Shown here in pieces: positions 34,303-42,200 of a stretch of 64,000 nucleotides of DNA. This stretch comes from Deltaproteobacteria bacterium (GTDB lineage Bacteria; JAGRBM01; JAHCIT01): NCBI GenBank assembly GCA_026129095.1, contig JAHCIT010000010.1, positions 62,001 through 126,000 of the forward strand. Reading direction: 5' to 3'. The notes under the pieces were generated by a model that searched no databases, was not told the origin of the DNA, and worked only from the letters and a program-made list of their open reading frames with translations. Positions within the stretch are counted from its first letter, which is position 1; the number at the start of each line of letters is the position of its first letter. The position numbers and the translations under genes were made by a program.

Positions 34303-35862
34303 ATGCCGACCATGCGTGAGCGGATTGCGGAACTCGACAAAAAGCGCGCCGATACCCTGCTGCTGGGCGGGGAAGACAAGATCCAGAAGCAGCACGAACG
34401 GGGCAAGCTGACCTGTCGCGAGCGCATTGACCTGCTGCTTGATCCGGGGTCGTTCATGGAGTTCGGGCGGCTGGGCTATCACCACGGTGACAGCAAGGCA
34501 CGCTCCCCGGCCGACGGCTGTGTTACCGGTTACGGAACGGTGAACGGCCGGAAGGTGGCGGTGGCCGCCTACGACTTCACGGTCTTCGGCGGTTCTATCG
34601 GAGAGGTTTCCGAGAACAAGATGGCCCGGCTGCGGGAGATGGTCCTGCGCTGGCGGATTCCGATCGTGTGGCTGATCGATTCGGCCGGCGCCCGCATCGG
34701 CGGCGGCAGCCATGACCGTGAGGCGTCGAGGTTCGCCGGCACCGGGTTCCTGTTCCAGGAACAGGCAGTGCTTTCAGGCGTCGTGCCCCAGGTGTGCGCG
34801 ATGGTGGGACCGGGAGCGGCGGGGACGGCCTACATTCCCGGCCTTGCCGACTTCGTTCCAATGGTGAAGGGCACGTCCAGCATGGCGCTTGCCGGTCCGT
34901 ATCTGGTGAAGGCGGCCGTGGGCGAGGACGTGTCGGAGCAGGATCTCGGCGGTTCGCAGATTCACACGGAAATTTCCGGCGTGGGCGATCTGGAAACCGC
35001 CAGCGATCAGGAGTGCATCGAGAAGATCAAGCAATACCTTTCCTATTTCCCGTCGAACTGCGAGGAAAAGCCCCCTGTCGTTCCATACACCGGAAAGGAC
35101 GGTCTCATTGAGGACAAGATCCTTGATGTGATTCCCGACAATCCCAAACGGGCTTATGACGTTCATAAGGTGATCGGGTTCATCGCCGATGAAGGCTCGT
35201 TCTTCGAGATGAAGCCCAAATGGGCGCGGAATATCTGTACCGGCTTCGCCCGGTTCGGGGGCCGTCCGGCGGGAATCGTCGCCTCGAACCCGATGTTCCT
35301 GGGCGGTGCGCTGGACGTGAATGCCGCGGACAAGGCCGCACGTTTTGTGTGGCTGTGTGATGCCTTCTCGATTCCGCTTGTCTTTCTGCAGGATACTCCG
35401 GGGTTTGTCGTTGGCTCGAAGGTTGAGCAGCAGGGGATCATCCGGCATGGCGCAAAAATGCTGCATGCGGTAGCGACCGCCACGGTGCCAAAGGTGACCA
35501 TACTGCTCCGCAAGTGCTACGGCGCGGGCTATTACGTGATGAATGGTGCGGCCTATGAACCGGACGCGATCCTCGCCTGGCCGCTGGCGGAGATTTCAGT
35601 CATGGGGCCGGAAGGAATGGTGGCGATCTTCGCCCGGAAGATGCTCGAAGCCATGCCGGAGGCCCAGCGGCCGGATGCCGCCAAGCAGATGGCAGACAAG
35701 ATCCGGGAAACGATAGATCCCTACGTTGCCGCCGGCTGGGCGATGGTCGATGACGTGATCGACCCCCGGGAAACCCGGCAACGGATCATCCAGGCCCTGT
35801 TCTTTTCGGAGTCCAAGCGGATGCTCCGTCCCTATCGGAAACACGGAGTTTATCCGGTTTAA
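34303..35862 (+). CDS. Acyl-CoA carboxylase, carboxyltransferase subunit
   Basis: A protein of 519 residues, the usual size of propionyl-CoA/methylmalonyl-CoA carboxyltransferase beta chains. The N-terminal crotonase-like half has LIDSAGARIGGG (oxyanion region). The C-terminal half has QDTPGFVVG and KCYGAGYYVMNG. It transfers carboxylate from biotin to an acyl-CoA. No biotin carboxylase or biotin carrier gene is nearby, so its partner lies elsewhere. I chose ATG 34303 (MPTMRERI) because CGGAG precedes it by 11 bases; an ATG at 34267 has no such site. Confidence 0.92.
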   Translation: MPTMRERIAELDKKRADTLLLGGEDKIQKQHERGKLTCRERIDLLLDPGSFMEFGRLGYHHGDSKARSPADGCVTGYGTVNGRKVAVAAYDFTVFGGSIGEVSENKMARLREMVLRWRIPIVWLIDSAGARIGGGSHDREASRFAGTGFLFQEQAVLSGVVPQVCAMVGPGAAGTAYIPGLADFVPMVKGTSSMALAGPYLVKAAVGEDVSEQDLGGSQIHTEISGVGDLETASDQECIEKIKQYLSYFPSNCEEKPPVVPYTGKDGLIEDKILDVIPDNPKRAYDVHKVIGFIADEGSFFEMKPKWARNICTGFARFGGRPAGIVASNPMFLGGALDVNAADKAARFVWLCDAFSIPLVFLQDTPGFVVGSKVEQQGIIRHGAKMLHAVATATVPKVTILLRKCYGAGYYVMNGAAYEPDAILAWPLAEISVMGPEGMVAIFARKMLEAMPEAQRPDAAKQMADKIRETIDPYVAAGWAMVDDVIDPRETRQRIIQALFFSESKRMLRPYRKHGVYPV

Positions 35863-35984
35863 GGCAGTAACCGGGACTTTGCCGTGCCGCGCCAAGAGCG
35901 GTTTTCACAGTCTCTTGACGCGGCGGGCATATATTTGTCGTGAAATTTTGAATATAGTGAAAGGGCGCGTGGAGGGATTCTCGC

Positions 35985-36359
35985 TTGGGCAAGGGCAAGA
36001 CGATCCTCGTGGTGGATGACGATCCGGAAACCCGGACAATGCTCCGGGAGATGCTGGAACCGCAGGGATATGCGGTGGTTCTGGCAGAGGATGGCGTCGA
36101 GGCGCTCAACAAGCTGGAAAAGTCGAAGTTCGATCTTGTCCTGATGGATCTCGCCATGCCCCGCATGGATGGAATACAGGCCACTCGCGAAATCCGCCTC
36201 CGGTCCTATGGCTCGAAACTCCCTGTGGTGGCGATTTCGGCCCACACCTCCGGTACCGCCGAGGAAGAGGCGTTCGATGCCGGGATGGACGGCTATCTCA
36301 GGAAGCCCTTTACCCGCGACCTTATTCTCCTTGAAATCCGCCGCCAGTTCGGCGGATGA
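35985..36359 (+). CDS. Single-domain response regulator
   Basis: A protein of 124 residues consisting only of a receiver: acidic pocket VVDDD (9-13), phospho-acceptor Asp in LVLMDLAMP (about 55), switch residues (VVAISA) and YLRKPF. It has no output domain, as in CheY or DivK. The TTG start has GGAGGG 9 bases upstream. No histidine kinase is adjacent, so its partner is unknown. Confidence 0.9.
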   Translation: MGKGKTILVVDDDPETRTMLREMLEPQGYAVVLAEDGVEALNKLEKSKFDLVLMDLAMPRMDGIQATREIRLRSYGSKLPVVAISAHTSGTAEEEAFDAGMDGYLRKPFTRDLILLEIRRQFGG

Positions 36360-36479
36360 GTTTCCCTCCCAGTTGTCCCGCGCCCGGCGCGTGCTACACA
36401 CGTCCTGGGTGTGCCGCAGTTTCAGGGGCTGGGGCACCCATGAAGGGCGGCCCCATTCAGGTGGCCGGTAGATACGGTT

Positions 36480-37361
36480 ATGGACCAGTCGAACAGGCAT
36501 CGTGTGATCGAATTCGCCCGGCGGGTGCTGGGTGACGAGCGCGTGGACCTCATTCTGAATGCCCCGTTCAACGATCTGGGTTTCGGCTACGACCAGTTCG
36601 GCATGGAGCGCGAATCAATCCTGCTGGGCTACCTGCTGGCACGGCCGCTTTACCAGAGCTGGTTCCGCGCAGAAAGCACGGGACATGAAAACCTGCCAGC
36701 CAGGGGCCGGGCGATGGTCGTTCCGAACCACTCCGGCGTGCTGCCGATCGACGGCCTGCTGATTTACATTGACATCATGGAGAAGGCACCCAATCCCCGG
36801 CTGATGAGGGGGATCATCGAAAAGGTGTTTTCGGGGATACCTTCGGTCGGAACATTCATGCAGCGCTGTGGCCAGGTGACAGGCACCCGGTACAACTTCG
36901 AACAGCTTCTCGAATCGGAAGAACTGGTGACGGTTTTTCCAGAGGGGGCCAAGGGCCCCGGCAAGCCGTTCAGCGACCGGTACAAGCTGGTCAATTTCAA
37001 TGTGGGTTTCGTGGAACTGGCGATCAGGCACAAGACGCCGATTATTCCAACATCGGTGATCGGGGGCGAGGAACAGTATCCGGCGCTCGTCAATATCAAG
37101 CCGCTCGCCAAAGCCCTGGGTGTTCCGTATTTCCCCATCACGCCCCAGATGCTGCTTCTGCCCCTTCCCCTGTGGGGGCTTCCGCTTCCGACCAAATACC
37201 GGATTCGCTATGGAGCGCCAATCGAGCTTCATCGGGAATACCCGGAGCATGCGACCGAGGATCCCGAACTGATGCGCCGTATTGCACGGGAGATACAGGA
37301 CACTGTCCAGGAAATGGTCAATGAGGATCTCGCCGGGCGTGAGAGTGTCTGGTTCGGCTGA
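36480..37361 (+). CDS. Lysophospholipid acyltransferase-like protein
   Basis: A protein of 293 residues with a PlsC-type catalytic block. The motif is NHSGVLPIDG, where His84 and Asp91 are separated by six residues rather than the usual four. Block III is VFPEGAKGPGKPF. The wider spacing is shared by a subgroup (MGAT-like or 'HxxxPxD' type), so the acyl acceptor may not be lysophosphatidic acid. A C-terminal stretch is hydrophobic and may touch the membrane. It is followed 29 bases later by the SRPBCC gene. Confidence 0.82.
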   Translation: MDQSNRHRVIEFARRVLGDERVDLILNAPFNDLGFGYDQFGMERESILLGYLLARPLYQSWFRAESTGHENLPARGRAMVVPNHSGVLPIDGLLIYIDIMEKAPNPRLMRGIIEKVFSGIPSVGTFMQRCGQVTGTRYNFEQLLESEELVTVFPEGAKGPGKPFSDRYKLVNFNVGFVELAIRHKTPIIPTSVIGGEEQYPALVNIKPLAKALGVPYFPITPQMLLLPLPLWGLPLPTKYRIRYGAPIELHREYPEHATEDPELMRRIAREIQDTVQEMVNEDLAGRESVWFG

Positions 37362-37390
37362 CACCGGTAAATGGAAGCGGAGGTAGTCCC

Positions 37391-37957
37391 ATGATCAACC
37401 CGCTGGATCAGTTCATCGTCGGGCCAGTCACCGGAGAACTGGAACTGGAGCGGTACGTGATCGGTATCGCGTCACCGGTGGAAGACGTGTTTGAGGTAAT
37501 TGGTGGATACCGGTTCCTGCGCCAGATGCTCGGATTGCCCCAGGAGACAACCGGCAGCGGAGAAGTGTCGGCTTCGCGGATGGGCTACCGCTTCACCTTT
37601 CCGGACCGGGACAGCATGGACAAAGGGGACGCTATTTCGCTGAACCCGCTGTTCGAGAGCCTGAAGATCGGATTCGAGGTGAGCAAGGTCCAAAAAGACC
37701 ACCGCGTGCGCCTGCGCTATACGGACGGGCCGCTGGAGGGGAAGCTGACCTGGACCCTGGAGCCTGATCCCAAGGACGACAACCGGACCATTCTCGAGTT
37801 TACCGCCGACTGTTCTATCGAAGACCCATGGTTCCGTCTCGTGTGGCTGCTGTTCTTCCAGTGGGTCCACTATTTCGTGATCGGACTGATGCTGCTTGAG
37901 ATAAAGCGCGCTGCCGAGCGGCAGCGGACCGGGGAGCCTGGACTTCAGCCAGCCTGA
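37391..37957 (+). CDS. SRPBCC/START-like protein with a C-terminal membrane helix
   Basis: A protein of 188 residues. The first 145 have the polyketide-cyclase / START-like pattern (YVIGIASPVEDVFEVIGGYRFL, and later strands ending FTADCSIEDP), a fold that binds lipids or hydrophobic ligands. Residues about 147-170 are hydrophobic (LVWLLFFQWVHYFVIGLMLLE) and could anchor it in the membrane. The ATG at 37391 has GGAGG about 8 bases upstream. It follows the acyltransferase closely, so a lipid-related job is plausible. Confidence 0.72.
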   Translation: MINPLDQFIVGPVTGELELERYVIGIASPVEDVFEVIGGYRFLRQMLGLPQETTGSGEVSASRMGYRFTFPDRDSMDKGDAISLNPLFESLKIGFEVSKVQKDHRVRLRYTDGPLEGKLTWTLEPDPKDDNRTILEFTADCSIEDPWFRLVWLLFFQWVHYFVIGLMLLEIKRAAERQRTGEPGLQPA

Positions 37958-37969
37958 GAAACTGACCGG

Positions 37970-38779
37970 TTATCCCTGGACGAAGACGATCTCGCCGGAA
38001 ACGCCGTCGTAGCTCGACAGTTCCTTCGAGACCTTGAACTTGGGGACCGGGCTCTTGCGGGACCAGCCCTTCGGGTCGAACTTGCCCGCTTCAAGCACGC
38101 TCCGCACGAGCTGTCCGCGCAGGACTTTCGCGCCGTGGGTAATCGAGGTGAACCTGACCTTGGAACCCTTGCCGCTCGTCTTGCCGAACTTCACCTGAAC
38201 CCAGGCAATCGCACCTGACGGCGGGGCAATGGTCTTGGCATGTTCCTCGGGTAGAAGGTCGAGAACGCCACGGCCCTTCAGCTCACGGATCCACAGATGC
38301 GCCAGTTCGCCCTTCCAGTACCGGGTCAAAGGCCCCACGTCGGGGAGCTGGGCACCGATCTTGAGCTTGTAGTCAGGAATGAGATCGCCTGGCGTCACAA
38401 TCCCCAGCAGTCCAGAAACAATGAGGCCCGCCTTTTTAAAGAGCTGAACCGCATCGGAGGGCAGGCTGGACGGATCAATCGCCGCATACATGTCGCCCGC
38501 GTATCGTTCGAGGGCAGTCATTGTGGGCGCATTGGCCAGATCGAGATTCGTTTCAATGGCCTTTTCGAGGGCCTTGCCCTTGAGGTCGAACAGGTCAGCC
38601 AGACGAACCTTGGCGGTTATGGCCTGCTTCAAAGCAGTTGCGACGCGATCGCGTTCACCTGCCAGCTCGGCAAACCGGTTTACTTTCGGGTCCGCCTTGA
38701 CCTGGCTCCAGGGTGTAGTGCCCCCGGGAGCCTTCCGTTCGGAAGGAGCGATCAGGATTCGGAAACCGGGGTCTGCCAT
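37970..38779 (-). CDS. YaaA-family (DUF328) peroxide-stress protein
   Basis: A protein of 269 residues. The family start RILIAPSERK is at residues 7-16. Later family stretches include FKKAGLIVSGLLGIVTPGDLIPDYKLKIG and the DLLPEEHAKT segment. YaaA lowers free intracellular iron during peroxide stress; the mechanism is not settled. The ATG at 38779 fits the family start; a longer frame (to 38860) adds a non-conserved lead. It faces the SRPBCC gene tail-to-tail with 12 bases between. Confidence 0.85.
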   Translation of the reverse strand: MADPGFRILIAPSERKAPGGTTPWSQVKADPKVNRFAELAGERDRVATALKQAITAKVRLADLFDLKGKALEKAIETNLDLANAPTMTALERYAGDMYAAIDPSSLPSDAVQLFKKAGLIVSGLLGIVTPGDLIPDYKLKIGAQLPDVGPLTRYWKGELAHLWIRELKGRGVLDLLPEEHAKTIAPPSGAIAWVQVKFGKTSGKGSKVRFTSITHGAKVLRGQLVRSVLEAGKFDPKGWSRKSPVPKFKVSKELSSYDGVSGEIVFVQG

Positions 38780-38938
38780 CTGATACTGACTGCTCTCTCC
38801 CTGGCTCACCGCTGGCAAACAGGGGTCGGCATTAAGACCATGGATGGCCAGTAAAATCAATACCGCGCCGCGTTAATACTGGCTGGGCAGGGGATTCCGA
38901 GCCCCAAGCAGCGGTGGATAATGCCCTGAAGAGGACCG

Positions 38939-39259
38939 TCAGCCGCTGTTTTTGCCTACCAGCTTGAGGGGTTGCCGCGTCCGGACAGGGATTCCCCGGT
39001 CCTTGAGGGCATCCTTGAGCAGACTGCCGGCAGCAAGAATGGCCTCACGCCGGTTTTTCTGCCGGGATGCCTCGTAGGGATCCCGCCGGGGCCGGGAGAG
39101 GGTTTCCTCCTCCTGCGGCAGCGGCAGGTTCTGCCAGGCCATCGTGCTCGCAACGCCGTTGGGCGGAGCGGCCGGTTCCAGCCGGGCGCCGAGCGATGAG
39201 GCCGGTGCACGGAACGGAACATCGAGTTGGTTGGGTTTTACAGGGTGGTTGAGTTTCAT
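38939..39259 (-). CDS. Small basic protein coupled to the giant lipoprotein
   Basis: A protein of 106 residues, Pro- and Arg-rich, with no signal peptide or membrane segment. Residues about 68-85 are helical (QKNRREAILAAGSLLKDAL). It is translationally coupled: its ATG overlaps the lipoprotein stop (ATGA), with an AAGGAAA site upstream inside that gene. No family is recognised. Position implies a role with the lipoprotein, and both would be under the sigma-54 promoter. Confidence 0.65.
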   Translation of the reverse strand: MKLNHPVKPNQLDVPFRAPASSLGARLEPAAPPNGVASTMAWQNLPLPQEEETLSRPRRDPYEASRQKNRREAILAAGSLLKDALKDRGIPVRTRQPLKLVGKNSG

Positions 39260-42200
39260 GGGAGGTTTCCTTTCTCCATGAATTGGCAGGTGTGGCCTTC
39301 GGCCACGGTGAAGACCTTGGGTTTGGACTCTGCCCGGGCGGAAGCTGGCCGCACGGATGAATAGAGGGAACTGAAAAGGCCCCGCATGGCGGCCTTCGCC
39401 TGACGGAGCACCCGGTTCCACAGGTTTTCCGGACCGGCATAGGCGTACGCAGTGCGGTCAGGATCGAAGCGGTCCTGTTCGATCCATGGGGCTGCCCAGG
39501 CATAGTTGACCGGGCGCGGGTAGGTGCACCCATTCCGGAAATCGATGACCGTGACGGTGTGCTCACCGGCCACGTACAGCAACTCCCCGTTGGGATCCGC
39601 CGCCACGCGCTGGAAATTCCCGTCTGGCGGCGTCACCGGGATGTTGATCTGGAAGGCCCGGTGGTTCTGCGCGGGACTGACAAGGAATACCCGGCGGCCG
39701 CCGTCCGTGACGGCGACATAGTTACCGATCACATCCAGCGACGTGATGGGAAGCAATGCAACGGGCGTGATGACTGCGGGGCTGGAGCCGCTGCCGGAAA
39801 GCTTCAGCAGGTTCATGCCGGAGGACAGGTAGAAGAAACCGCTCGCCGGGTGATAGACGAGCGACCGGCGTCCAATGCCCGCAGGGTCGGTGGGAGCCGG
39901 AATGTTCGTCACCGGGATCGCATGCTCGGCGATGGCGGCAGCACTGTCGACGTCGATGACCAGCGCCCGGCTCGTAGTCCGTTCCCTGACGATGAGGCGG
40001 CTCCCGTCCCCATTGAAGACCAGTTCAGCCGGTCCTTCTCCGGTCGGGATCAGGTATTCATCATCGTCATCGTCCAGCCTGTAGAGGCCCGCCATCCGGG
40101 CATCCGGATCAATGGCGGCGAGGGTATCGCCGCCGGGCGAGACAGCCAGCCGGACCGGGCTGATCGTGACGGCAATGACCCGGTCCAGGATGCCGGTATC
40201 GTTCAGGTAAACCTCGATCTGCTCCTGTCCGTGCCGGTATGAGTAGGTGCGCGTCCCATCGGTGACGGGCGGGGTAATATGCGTACCGGTGTAGCTGTCG
40301 GGACCAGACCAGACGGTTCCGGATCCGTCAGCCATGAGCAGCGTGTAACGCCCGCCACTACGGCCTGTATCAATCTGCCCGACGACCGGTTCTGAGCCGG
40401 CTGTGGCCAGTGCTGCCGGCAGGCCCGGCAGTTCCTGCCGTGAGACAGTAATCGTGGGACTCTGGCCCGCAACCTGCCACAGCCGCCGTGCCCGGCGGTC
40501 GGTGACCTGCAGCCGCCCGGTGTCGTCAACGGCAAGTATGCCTGCCTGTGCCGCAGGCCGGTCGATGGAGATGACGTCGCTCTCGCCGGGAACGACCCGA
40601 ACGAGGTCGCCGCCCGCCGTGAGCACATAGTAGCGGCCTCCGGCGGCACGAATGGACAGCGGCTCGTCATTGGTTAGATCAATCGTCCGGGTGTCGTACG
40701 GAGCATCGGTTCCCGTAACGATGGTCAGGCGCGAAGCGCCTGATTTCCTCGCCTCCAGGATGGCAAACTCGTCTACGCTGGCCGTGGCGATGAAATCCCC
40801 GGCGCGTGAGGGGGTTTTCGCCGGAAGGTTCAGCGCGACATCTCCCAGATCGGGCAAGTCAGTCACCGAGCCGGTGAAGAAGGCCAGCATTGACCGGTAA
40901 AGGCTGCGGCTTGTGGTGGCCTCACCGGAGCCCAGACCACGGACAGCCACCAGTTCGCCTTCAGGCGTGTATATGGCGTCGTAACGGCTGGGCGGATCGT
41001 TCCCGAGACTCCGGTGCACGATTACCGCGCCGTCATCGGAAACCTCCGTGATCCCTGCGGCATGTATGACCGCAATGACCCCGGTATCAGGGTTGGCAGT
41101 CACTCCGGTGATCTCTGTTTCCGGTGTGAAGGGAACATCGAAAAGCACTGCCGGGATGGCGGGGTTCACGAAGTCGATCCGCCGGTTGTCCCGGTCGGCG
41201 ACCACAAACCGGCCGGACCAGGGTGATGCGATGAGCGAGAGCGCGCCGGGGTTCGCACGGTCCAGATCGACCGAGCCGGTGCTGGGTCCGCCTGTGGTAT
41301 CAAAAAAGACGAGCCGGCCTCCGGTGTTGCTGGTGAGCACACCCACCCGGCCGGTGCCGGTATCAACGGCGATGTCGAGCGCTGGCGCGGGAAGCGTGGC
41401 GGCCGTCGTGACCGACAGGTCGTCCAGGTTCACCCGATCAAGAGACGCATCGCCTGCTATCCACAGAAGCCGGCGGACGGTGTCGTGCGCCATCATTTTC
41501 CCGGCGCCGCCGGGCAGGGCGAAATCGTGCCGGGTGCCTGCCGCCCAGTCCCGGTAGAACAGCGAGGCAACACCCTGCTGGAGGACGAATTGCAGTTCGC
41601 CATCAACAGCCTGGTTGAGGGCGCGGCCATACTGCCTTGAAGCGCTGGTCAGGCTGACCGGCTGCACACACAGCCGTTTCACGTTGACCGTCACCGTGTC
41701 CGTGTGCGTCTGGAACTGGTTGTCGGTTACCTGAAGCTGGAATGTGAATGCCGTGTCCGTCCCGGCATTGATCGCAGCCAGGGTAATGGTCGAGGTCGTC
41801 TTGTTCACGGCGGCCCAGCCGGGAATATGCGCGGGATTGCCGGCGGTCATGCTCCAGAGGTAGGTGAGGCCGCCGCCTTCCGGGTCGTAGGAGGCCGTGC
41901 CATCAATAAACAGGGGCGTCGTGTCGAAAACGAACTGATCGGGACCTGCATTGGCGACCGGCGGGTAGTTGGAAGTCGATATCGTGATAATGACGGTATC
42001 CGATGCGCTGGCTGTAAAGACGTCGGTCGCGGTGAGCTGGAAGATGAGCGTAATGTCGCCGCCCGATGCATCCGGCGGGTTGAACGATGGATCCGCAGTG
42101 GTCTGTCCGGTGATGCCCACGTCCGGTCCCGAAAGCTGGGTCCATAGAAGCGAGTAGGAATCCCCTTCGGGGTCCACGGCCGAACCGGAGAGCGAATAAG

